Positions 57,484 to 64,000 of a stretch of 64,000 bases of DNA are shown in pieces. The notes below the pieces were generated by a model. It was not told the origin of the DNA and did no database searches. It worked only from the letters and a program-made list of their open reading frames with translations. The stretch's first letter is position 1, and the number at the start of each line of letters is the position of its first letter. The DNA comes from Jannaschia faecimaris (GTDB lineage Bacteria; Pseudomonadota; Alphaproteobacteria; Rhodobacterales; Rhodobacteraceae), in contig NZ_FNPX01000015.1 of assembly GCF_900107415.1 (NCBI RefSeq), positions 29,936-93,935 of the forward strand, read 5' to 3'. A program made the position numbers and the translations under genes.

Positions 57484-57992
57484 CCAAGCAATCCATCGAG
57501 GGCGCAATCGGCGATTCGACGGCGACGCGCTCTGATACCGCGGGTACACCAGAACTTCTGACCTTCAAGTGCGGTGGACAAGGCTATGCCGTTGACATCA
57601 TGTCGGTCCGTGAGATCCGCAGCTGGAGCGAACCAACACCTCTACCTCACGCGCCGCCCTTTATGCGTGGAATGGTAAATCTTCGTGGTTCAGTATTACC
57701 GGTGATGGACTTGGCTCAGCGTATGGGGCAGGCACGGACACCAGACGATCCACGCAGTGTCATAATTGTCATTCAGCAAAATAACCGGGTGCACGGCCTT
57801 CTTGTCGATGCGGTTTCGGACATCGTCCATCCAAGTCTGGATCAACTACAGGATGTCCCTCGCGTCACAGCGGGAGATCAGGAGTCGATGGCTGAGCAAT
57901 TATTCGTGGTCGACGAGACGATGGTCCAAGTGTTGTCCACCGCTAGAATCCTGCCGAAAGTCGAAACCAACCTCGGAAGTCCCGCAGCATGA
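57480..57992 (+). CDS. cheW: Chemotaxis coupling protein CheW
   Basis: CheW (170 residues) links receptors to CheA: LLTFKCGGQGYAVDIMSVREI, PPFMRGMVNLRGSVLPVMDLAQRM and VHGLLVDAVSDIV are the family landmarks. ATG 57480 overlaps the cheA stop (ATGA), so translation is coupled. The first 25 residues are a polar extension. Confidence 0.94.
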   Translation: MTKQSIEGAIGDSTATRSDTAGTPELLTFKCGGQGYAVDIMSVREIRSWSEPTPLPHAPPFMRGMVNLRGSVLPVMDLAQRMGQARTPDDPRSVIIVIQQNNRVHGLLVDAVSDIVHPSLDQLQDVPRVTAGDQESMAEQLFVVDETMVQVLSTARILPKVETNLGSPAA

Positions 57993-58858
57993 TTCCGCTT
58001 GGTGCGGATGACTATGAAGCGCTTGCTGCCCTTGCCGAGCGTGATGCTGGGCTTCACTTGCCTGAGGCAAAGAAAATGTTTGTCGCATCCCGGCTTCAAC
58101 GGCGCTTGCGGCAGACAGGCCTGCGTGATTTCGGCTCCTACCTCGAGTTGATCTGCGGGTCTGGCCCCGAGTGCCGGGCTGAACGAATGGAATTCGTTGC
58201 GGCTCTCACGACGAATGTAACGGGCGTATATAGGGAACCGCACCATTTCGCTCTACTTGCCGACCAACTTCGTTCGTCAAACTTAAACGGTCGAACTGAT
58301 AGATTCCAGATCTGGTCTGCAGGCTGTTCAAGTGGTGAAGAGCCCTTATCGATGGCAGCGACCTGCATGGCGGTCCTGGGGACGAGTTGGGCGAAGAGTG
58401 TCGAAATTCTCGCCACGGACGTAGACCGTAGTGTACTGGCCAAGGCACATGCCCGAACTGAAGAACCAACCTTGATTAACGCACTCAAGCGTTTGCCGGA
58501 TGGCGTACGGGAACCTGGAGGAGTGCACTATGTAAAGGGTGAGCGGCTCCTCGCAAACTTGCTTGAGGGTATTACCTGGCAGCAGCACAACCTTCTTCAT
58601 CCGCTGGCCCGCCCAGATCAGTTCGATGTCATATTTTGTCGGAATGTCACAATCTACTTCAGCAGGGCGGCGCAGGAAGCGGTCCATTCTGCCCTTCGCG
58701 CACGCCTCGGACCGAATGGCCTGTTCGCGATTGGCCATTCTGAACAACTGCTTGGACAGGCCCCCCCGATGGTGGCGGCCGGTCGCACAGCTTTTCGTCG
58801 TCTGGCAGTGGCCAACGCGAACTATCATTCTGAGGAGACTAGAAGTTCATGGCGCTGA
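57989..58858 (+). CDS. cheR: Chemoreceptor methyltransferase CheR
   Basis: CheR (289 residues) methylates receptor glutamates with S-adenosylmethionine. The N-terminal helical domain (ERDAGLHLPEAKKMFVASRLQRRLR) is followed by IWSAGCSSGEEPLSMA, the SAM site, FDVIFCRNVTIYFS and GLFAIGHSEQLLG. It overlaps cheW (ATGA) and cheY2 by 10 bases. No CheB methylesterase gene is found in the operon to undo its work. Confidence 0.94.
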   Translation: MIPLGADDYEALAALAERDAGLHLPEAKKMFVASRLQRRLRQTGLRDFGSYLELICGSGPECRAERMEFVAALTTNVTGVYREPHHFALLADQLRSSNLNGRTDRFQIWSAGCSSGEEPLSMAATCMAVLGTSWAKSVEILATDVDRSVLAKAHARTEEPTLINALKRLPDGVREPGGVHYVKGERLLANLLEGITWQQHNLLHPLARPDQFDVIFCRNVTIYFSRAAQEAVHSALRARLGPNGLFAIGHSEQLLGQAPPMVAAGRTAFRRLAVANANYHSEETRSSWR

Positions 58859-59235
58859 GAGAGATGTTGAAAGTCCTTGTCGTCGACGACATGTCTACGA
58901 GTAGAGGGATATTGCTGCAGGCGCTGGATGCGCTCGGGGTGGCCAATGTCTCCTATGCCGAGAACGGGAGGACCGGGATGGTCCAAGCAAAACAGTCCGC
59001 ACCGCATCTTATCCTGTCTGATCTTTATATGCCTGAGTTGAACGGCCTGCAGCTTCTGCAGCACTTGCGAGCGGACCCGGCCACGCAAAAGATCGGTTTC
59101 ATACTTGTTACCGGACGTGGTGACGAAGCCGTCATCCAGACAGGTAAGAAACTTGGAATGAATAATTTTCTGACCAAACCATTCACATCGTCTCAACTGA
59201 AGGATTGTATCGAAGCAGTCGTGGGGCGCCTCTGA
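58849..59235 (+). CDS. cheY: Chemotaxis response regulator CheY (second copy)
   Basis: This receiver (128 residues) has Asp13-Asp14 (VLVVDDMSTSRG), phosphoacceptor Asp58 (LSDLYMPELNG), Thr in LVTGRG and Lys in LTKPFTSSQL. It shares features with S. meliloti CheY2, the motor-binding form, by position after cheR. It abuts the next gene at a TGATG overlap. Confidence 0.92.
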   Translation: MALREMLKVLVVDDMSTSRGILLQALDALGVANVSYAENGRTGMVQAKQSAPHLILSDLYMPELNGLQLLQHLRADPATQKIGFILVTGRGDEAVIQTGKKLGMNNFLTKPFTSSQLKDCIEAVVGRL

Positions 59236-59564
59236 TGGGGATTACTGGTGATGAATTCGCGGCCCGCGTTGCCATGGAATGCGAGACCGCCGCAGCCACA
59301 TTGTCCACGCTGCAAGATCATTTCAGCAAGCAAGTCGTTGTGTCGAACGAAGACGCTCTGTTCAGAGATGTTCAATCACTCGATACGGTGCAGCAGACAC
59401 TGGCGGATCTTGCAGATATCTTTACCGAACTCTCGGTATTTGCAGCTGCAAATCCGTCTGTGATCCCCGAGAGCATATTTGAACGGGCCCAACAGGTTAC
59501 GCTGCGCGCGCGGCTATCCGGGCACAAAGTCCAATTAACCAAGGAGACGATCGAACTTTTCTGA
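59235..59564 (+). CDS. Small helical protein at the end of the che operon, CheT/CheZ-like candidate
   Basis: This 109-residue, almost wholly helical protein is not recognised by family. It has a D-x-x-x-Q pattern at Asp50-Gln54 (QSLDTVQQTLADLADIF), the form of the CheZ phosphatase motif. In S. meliloti the last gene of the che operon (orf10, cheT) holds the same position and codes for a CheZ-like protein. This protein could therefore remove phosphate from one of the CheYs. The pattern is short and could be chance. The ATG shares a base with the cheY2 stop. Confidence 0.7.
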   Translation: MGITGDEFAARVAMECETAAATLSTLQDHFSKQVVVSNEDALFRDVQSLDTVQQTLADLADIFTELSVFAAANPSVIPESIFERAQQVTLRARLSGHKVQLTKETIELF

Positions 59565-59585
59565 CAACGTTCAAGGCCCATTGAA

Positions 59586-61403
59586 TCAGGCGGCGCTTTC
59601 TTCATCCGACAATTGGCGGTTCCACATTGATGCGTAGCGGCCACCGCGGACAAGAAGTGCATCATGGGTTCCACTTTCTGTGATAAGCCCGTTTTCGAGA
59701 ACCAAAATCCGATCCGCGTCCACGATCGTTGACAGGCGATGCGCGATTGTGATCACGGATCGTCCTTGGGACATGGCGCGTAATTCGGCCTGGATCGACC
59801 GCTCGGTCTCTGTATCCAAGGCCGACGTGGCTTCGTCGAGAAGCAGGATCGGTGGATCCTTCAAAAGTGTTCGCGCGATGCCGACACGTTGCTTCTCGCC
59901 ACCCGACAGTTTCAGGCCCCGTTCGCCAACCGTCGTCTCGTATCCGTGAGGCAAGCCTTCGATGAAACCGTCAATGCGGGCGGCACGGGCCGCTTCGCGA
60001 ACTTCGGAAAAACTCGCGTCCGGGCGTCCATAGGCAATATTGTAACGGATTGTATCGTTGAACAGAACCGTATCCTGCGGCACTACACCGATCTTGGAAT
60101 GCAGGCTGTCCTGCGTGACATCGCGGAGGTCTTGCCCATCGATCTCTATCGCTCCGCCACCCACATCATAAAAGCGAAACAGCAGGCGCCCGATGGTCGA
60201 TTTTCCGGAGCCGGATGGACCGACAACCGCGATGGTCTGCCCCGGTTCAACGGTGAGGGACACGCCTTTGAGGATGGGCCGCTCGACTTCATAGCCGAAC
60301 TCAACGTCCCGAAAGACCACCCTGCCCTTCGACACGGTCAGCGCCTTGGCACCAACCTTGTCCTGCACTTCCGGTGGCTGCTCAAGGAGGCCGAACATCT
60401 CGCCCATATCGACCAACGCTTGCCGGATTTCGCGATAAACCGTACCAAGAAAATTCAGAGGCATCGTAATCTGTATCATGTAGGCGTTTACCATCACGAA
60501 ATCACCTACGGTCAAATCGCCATTTTGGACGCCGATGGCGGCAAGCACCATTACACCAACCAGTCCGGCTGTGATCAGAACCGACTGCCCGAAATTCAGG
60601 AATGCCAAAGAGTAGGCTGTCTTCAATGCGGCCGCTTCGTAGTTCTTCATCGCACCATCATAGCGGACTGCTTCACGCTGCTCGGCACCGAAATACTTGA
60701 CCGTCTCGAAGTTCAAAAGGCTATCGATGGCCTTCTGGTTTGCATCCGTATCCTCGTCATTCATGATTTTGCGGATCTTCACCCGCCACTCCGTAATCTT
60801 GAAGGTAAACGCGACATAGGCCGCGATCGTCACAAGCACGATGACAAGGTACCAGACGTCAAAAAGGAAGAAGAGAATGATCGAGATCAGCAGCAACTCC
60901 AGCACCAGCGGGCCAATGGAGAAAAGCAGGAACCTCAAAAGAAAATCGACGCCCTTGACCCCGCGCTCGATAATGCGCGACAGACCCCCGGTCTTGCGGG
61001 AGATATGGTAGCGCATAGAGAGTCGGTGCATGTGGCTGAAGGTTTCAGCGGCCAACCGGCGAAGGGCACGCTGGCCGACGCTGGCGAAGATGACGTCCCG
61101 GAGCTGTTGGAACCCGATGTTCATCGCGCGGGCCACGCCGTAGACCACGGTCAGGCCGACGGCACCGAACCCAAGCGTCCAGGCCGGGGTCATCACCTCG
61201 GGCGCAAGCGCATCGACCGCCGCCTTGTAAAACAATGGCGTGGTTACCGCGATGATCTTTGCCACAACCAACATGGACAACGCAGCAACGACGCGAACGC
61301 GAACCGCAGTGTCATTATCGGGCCAGAGGTATGGAATGACGCGCCTGATGATACCCAAGGCACCCGCCGGGGCCTCGGTCGTGGTCAATGTAGTGCGGCG
61401 CAT
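59586..61403 (-). CDS. ATM1/HMT1-type ABC exporter
   Basis: This 605-residue half-transporter has six membrane helices (residues 40-325) and an ATPase: Walker A GPSGSGKS, signature LSGGEKQRVGIARTLL and Walker B ILLLDEATSALD. The N-terminal part, with TRKTGGLSRIIERGVKGVDFLLRF and NDEDTDANQKAIDSLLNFETVKYF, is typical of ATM1 proteins, which export glutathione-bound metal or sulfur species. It would act as a homodimer in the inner membrane. It converges with the che operon and follows the LysM gene by about 60 bases. Confidence 0.92.
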   Translation of the reverse strand: MRRTTLTTTEAPAGALGIIRRVIPYLWPDNDTAVRVRVVAALSMLVVAKIIAVTTPLFYKAAVDALAPEVMTPAWTLGFGAVGLTVVYGVARAMNIGFQQLRDVIFASVGQRALRRLAAETFSHMHRLSMRYHISRKTGGLSRIIERGVKGVDFLLRFLLFSIGPLVLELLLISIILFFLFDVWYLVIVLVTIAAYVAFTFKITEWRVKIRKIMNDEDTDANQKAIDSLLNFETVKYFGAEQREAVRYDGAMKNYEAAALKTAYSLAFLNFGQSVLITAGLVGVMVLAAIGVQNGDLTVGDFVMVNAYMIQITMPLNFLGTVYREIRQALVDMGEMFGLLEQPPEVQDKVGAKALTVSKGRVVFRDVEFGYEVERPILKGVSLTVEPGQTIAVVGPSGSGKSTIGRLLFRFYDVGGGAIEIDGQDLRDVTQDSLHSKIGVVPQDTVLFNDTIRYNIAYGRPDASFSEVREAARAARIDGFIEGLPHGYETTVGERGLKLSGGEKQRVGIARTLLKDPPILLLDEATSALDTETERSIQAELRAMSQGRSVITIAHRLSTIVDADRILVLENGLITESGTHDALLVRGGRYASMWNRQLSDEESAA

Positions 61404-61465
61404 CAGTCCATCCGGGCTGGGATTTTGGCAATCCTAGGCTGCCGTCGCAGGAATGAAAACCGCGG

Positions 61466-62701
61466 TCATTCGACTTGGGGAAGGTCGAAGACCTGGCCCG
61501 GGAAAATCAGGTCAGGATCGCGGATCTGTCGACGGTTCTCTTCAAATATCTGTACGTATTGGATGCCCTCTCCGAAATAACCTTCGGAAATCGCCCAGAG
61601 GGTATAGCCCGGTTGTACGGTAATAGCCGTCACGCCATCGCGGCGCGATGCAGCGGCGACCTCGGGAGCGGTTCGCTGAAACGGGGTTTCAATACGACTT
61701 TGTACCGTTCCGTCCGGAGCCAGGGCGTCGATGCGAAGTGTGTAGAGCCCGCTGTCGACATTTGGCAGAGGCGAAGACCACGTGCCGCCCTGCCCGACCC
61801 GCGCCAATTGGATCGGCTTATTGTCGAGGTAGATGCGCAGCTCGCTATCGCGGTTCCCGGTACCCGCCAAGGAGACCGCACCGGTTTCATCATAGGAAAT
61901 TGCATCGATCCCAATATCTTGTGTCGTCTCAGGCGTCGGAGCGGCACGCGCGATAACCGAAACGCCATCGGGACCGGAACGGAACAGACGGGGGGGAGCA
62001 GCAGTCGTGGATGTCGCCCCCGAGTTGGCGACGACGGGCGCTGCTGTCGGTTCCGCCTCGGTTGAGGTCGGTGGTGCTTGGGCTGACTCTGGCGGGAGTC
62101 TTGCGGTGGCGGTCTCGTCCGCAGGCTCTTGCGACTGGCTGCCGTCTGACACCTCGGGCGCGCGCGCCACTGTCGGTGCAAGTGGGAAAGTCGGGGCTAC
62201 TATTATGCTTTCGTCGGAACGTGAGATATTGCCATCGGCGTCCCGTGTTTCGACCGTAAGGATCCGCGGCGTATCGACGGTACCCAGATCGAACAGAGAC
62301 ACGAAGTTTCCGCTTTCATCTATTCGTGCGGTCGCCACTTCCTCTCCGTCCAGTCGCAGGATCACATAGGCGCCGCCACTACCGCGACCCGCAACCACCG
62401 CAGAGCCCACCTCGTCGATGCGTACCACATCGAGGTTGGGGCGACCCATGACCGGGGCCGTCGGCACTTCGACTGTCTGGGGTGGAGTGACGTCTGTAAC
62501 TTGCGCTGCGGGATTGGTGACATCGCTGCCGATAGATGTAGTTTCGGTGGCTTCGGCGGTCTGCTCGCGCTCATCAGCCGGAACAACGACCGGTACCAGC
62601 CGGGCGTCCCGCTGTTGCAACAGCAAAAATCCGGCCAGGCCAAGCAAGGCCAGCCCACCCACTAAGGTGATCGTCCGACCAGCACCGCTCCCATTCAACA
62701 T
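61466..62701 (-). CDS. LysM-domain protein with membrane anchor
   Basis: This 411-residue protein has one N-terminal hydrophobic helix (residues 10-26), a Pro/Thr/Ala-rich low-complexity linker, Ig-like segments (EVGSAVVAGRGSGGAYVILRL and SLAGTGNRDSELRIYLDNKP) and a C-terminal LysM domain (VQPGYTLWAISEGYFG, then LIFPGQVFDLPQ). It likely spans the periplasm to bind peptidoglycan. ATG 62701 has AAGGA upstream; a GTG five codons before is possible. It is divergent from the LOG gene, sharing about 90 bases. Confidence 0.9.
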   Translation of the reverse strand: MLNGSGAGRTITLVGGLALLGLAGFLLLQQRDARLVPVVVPADEREQTAEATETTSIGSDVTNPAAQVTDVTPPQTVEVPTAPVMGRPNLDVVRIDEVGSAVVAGRGSGGAYVILRLDGEEVATARIDESGNFVSLFDLGTVDTPRILTVETRDADGNISRSDESIIVAPTFPLAPTVARAPEVSDGSQSQEPADETATARLPPESAQAPPTSTEAEPTAAPVVANSGATSTTAAPPRLFRSGPDGVSVIARAAPTPETTQDIGIDAISYDETGAVSLAGTGNRDSELRIYLDNKPIQLARVGQGGTWSSPLPNVDSGLYTLRIDALAPDGTVQSRIETPFQRTAPEVAAASRRDGVTAITVQPGYTLWAISEGYFGEGIQYVQIFEENRRQIRDPDLIFPGQVFDLPQVE

Positions 62702-62790
62702 GACTGATTCCTTCACAGACCCATCCGCAGGGTTACTGCAAACGTATCAACCCCCTAGGGTGTGGTCAAAACCACAAGAAGGTGTGCTTG

Positions 62791-63327
62791 ATGACGAAGT
62801 CGATCTGTGTCTATTGCGGGAGCCGCGATGGTGACAATCCTACATTCGCGACCGCAGCGGAAATGCTGGGTCAGGGCATCGCCGATCGCGGTTGGCGACT
62901 GGTCTATGGTGCCGGCGATGTCGGCCTGATGGGCCGTGTCGCGAGGAGCGTTCAGGCGGCCGGGGCCGACACCTTCGGCGTAATCCCGACGCACCTGATG
63001 TCGATGGAGGTCGGCAAACGGGACCTCACCTCTTTCGTGGTGACCGAGACGATGCACGAGCGCAAGAAGGTCATGTTCATGAATGCGGATGCAGTTGTCG
63101 TGTTGCCCGGTGGCGCGGGAACGTTGGACGAGTTCTTCGAGGTTTTGACCTGGCGACAACTTGGCTTGCATGACAAGCCCATAATTTTGATCAATGTTTT
63201 CGGATATTGGGATCCTTTGATTGACCTAATGGACGGACTTGTCGCGCATGGCTTTGCCGATGCCTCAATCTTGTCATTCATGCAAATTGCCGCTGATCCG
63301 ACCGCCGCCTTGGAGCTGCTTGACTGA
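62791..63327 (+). CDS. LOG family protein (TIGR00730)
   Basis: This 178-residue protein belongs to the LOG family, often called cytokinin riboside 5'-monophosphate phosphoribohydrolase. ICVYCGSRDGDNP opens it, GAGDVGLMG follows, and the motif PGGAGTLDEFFEVLTW with MHERKKVMF marks the active site. In bacteria the substrate is likely AMP or a related nucleotide. ATG 62791 is preceded by AGAAGG. Downstream DNA has no clear gene. Confidence 0.92.
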   Translation: MTKSICVYCGSRDGDNPTFATAAEMLGQGIADRGWRLVYGAGDVGLMGRVARSVQAAGADTFGVIPTHLMSMEVGKRDLTSFVVTETMHERKKVMFMNADAVVVLPGGAGTLDEFFEVLTWRQLGLHDKPIILINVFGYWDPLIDLMDGLVAHGFADASILSFMQIAADPTAALELLD

Positions 63328-63745
63328 CGGTCACACCACGTGCGCAATGTACCGAAGGTGTCATATCGTACAAATCGAATGCACGTCGGTCTTTCTGAAA
63401 TTCACAGACTCCACTTCTGCGAAGGTGTGGCTGCCATGGATTGTGCTCTTGTGGGCGCGTCTGGTTCGGTCTCCAGCGTGTTCCCGGTCTCGCGGATCGT
63501 TGATATTTATCCAAGCGGGCAGACAAAGAGAGGCGTATCTGGCCCTTGGCAGACGTACCGCCCGCCCGAGGAAATTCCAGCTTAGAAAATGGACGTGTCC
63601 GCAGATCGGGTTGGCGCGTTTCGGGATCGGTAAACATGCCAATATTCCCTTCTCTGGTGAAGGGATGGCGACCCATGCGACATCAAAATTTCTCACAGCT
63701 TCTGGCACGTCTGGGAGATCTGAGCCTAGCCCAAGTCGAGGGGAC
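63328..63745. other. Gene-free stretch after the LOG gene
   Basis: No gene could be supported in about 420 bases. A 6-bp hairpin (CCCTTC with GAAGGG) is at 63647-63664. A 24-codon frame at 63675-63749 (MRHQNFSQLLARLGDLSLAQ) has AAGGG upstream and could be a short peptide or the broken start of a transposase, but nothing confirms it. Confidence 0.4.
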
Positions 63746-63967
63746 CTAGGTCGAACTCAGGGCCCTGCGACGTAAGACGGCGGCGATCTCGGAGATTGAG
63801 GCCGCACGACGAACGATCAGGCGTGCCCCTTCTGCGGTGACGTCGATCGTCAAAGGTGCGGCCGGACGCGGACCAAGGTTCAGCGATATCGCTGCAAGGG
63901 CCGTGCTGTCCGTCGTCAGGGATTTTGGGCCAGTGGGCTGCCCGATCCAAGGGAGGGTCTGGCTCAT
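63746..63967 (-). CDS. Short hypothetical protein at the right edge
   Basis: This 73-residue frame (starts MSQTLPWIGQPTGPKSL, ends VLRRRALSS) is not recognised. Its codon use resembles that of its neighbours (GC-rich third positions), but its ATG has no ribosome-binding site. The opposite strand is also open here, so it may be a chance frame. The window ends 33 bases upstream. Confidence 0.35.
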   Translation of the reverse strand: MSQTLPWIGQPTGPKSLTTDSTALAAISLNLGPRPAAPLTIDVTAEGARLIVRRAASISEIAAVLRRRALSST

Positions 63968-64000
63968 TTTGTTGTTCGGATTATGCGACGGCTTTGCGGT

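Noticed and set aside
59889..61580. 563-residue plus-strand frame opposite the ABC exporter
   Set aside because: The exporter has all ATPase motifs on the minus strand; this frame has none and runs into the LysM gene.
63328..63745. Overlapping frames of 80-178 residues on both strands
   Set aside because: They overlap one another, lack ribosome-binding sites and known domains, and none is favoured by codon use.

Overview
This 64 kb window looks like chromosomal DNA of a marine alphaproteobacterium of the Rhodobacterales (Roseobacter lineage). The grounds are the high-GC codon use, the gene order dusB(nifR3)-ntrB-ntrC-ntrY-ntrX-trkA-trkH-hfq-hflX, a fused ispDF gene, NtrC and NtrX proteins without the sigma-54 contact loop, an aglEFGAK alpha-glucoside operon, and a cluster for C3-sulfonates. 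No tRNA, rRNA, CRISPR array, intact insertion sequence or prophage was seen.

Layout. 1-9.4 kb: the tail of a PhoB-type regulator, homogentisate dioxygenase with a fumarylacetoacetate hydrolase (tyrosine catabolism), a Na/phosphate cotransporter and the ugp glycerol-3-phosphate ABC importer. 9.5-20.6 kb: a LysR gene, then a leftward operon that appears to take up 2,3-dihydroxypropane-1-sulfonate (DHPS) by a TRAP transporter. It would oxidise DHPS through an HpsO/HpsP-like pair and HpsN to sulfolactate, then to sulfopyruvate (SlcD-like FMN enzyme), and decarboxylate that to sulfoacetaldehyde (ComDE). A divergent LacI regulator has a palindromic operator candidate, and an unlisted 57-residue membrane protein opens the operon. 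No desulfonating enzyme is in the window. 20.6-24.4 kb: hydantoinase/oxoprolinase-type hyuAB.

24.9-43.4 kb is core genome: rpsB-tsf, a SYLF lipoprotein, hfq-hflX, trkAH, the two nitrogen two-component systems, dusB, ispDF, pgpA, a cinA-type gene, a RatA/COQ10-like gene and hpt. 43.4-54.5 kb: an unknown membrane protein and the agl system (AglEFG/AglK importer and AglA glucosidase leftward; AglR, a GH1 beta-glucosidase and glucokinase rightward). 54.5-59.6 kb: a compact chemotaxis operon (STAS, cheY, cheA, cheW, cheR, cheY, small helical protein) without cheB or cheD. 59.6-64 kb: an ATM1-type ABC exporter, a LysM protein, a LOG-family enzyme and a gene-poor right edge.

Recurring theme: each of the three solute-binding-protein genes (ugpB, the TRAP P gene, aglE) is followed, before the next gene of its operon, by a strong GC-rich stem-loop. 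This is a likely device for making more binding protein than permease. Several genes appear to start at TTG or GTG, so starts were set from ribosome-binding sites and overlaps rather than from the first ATG.
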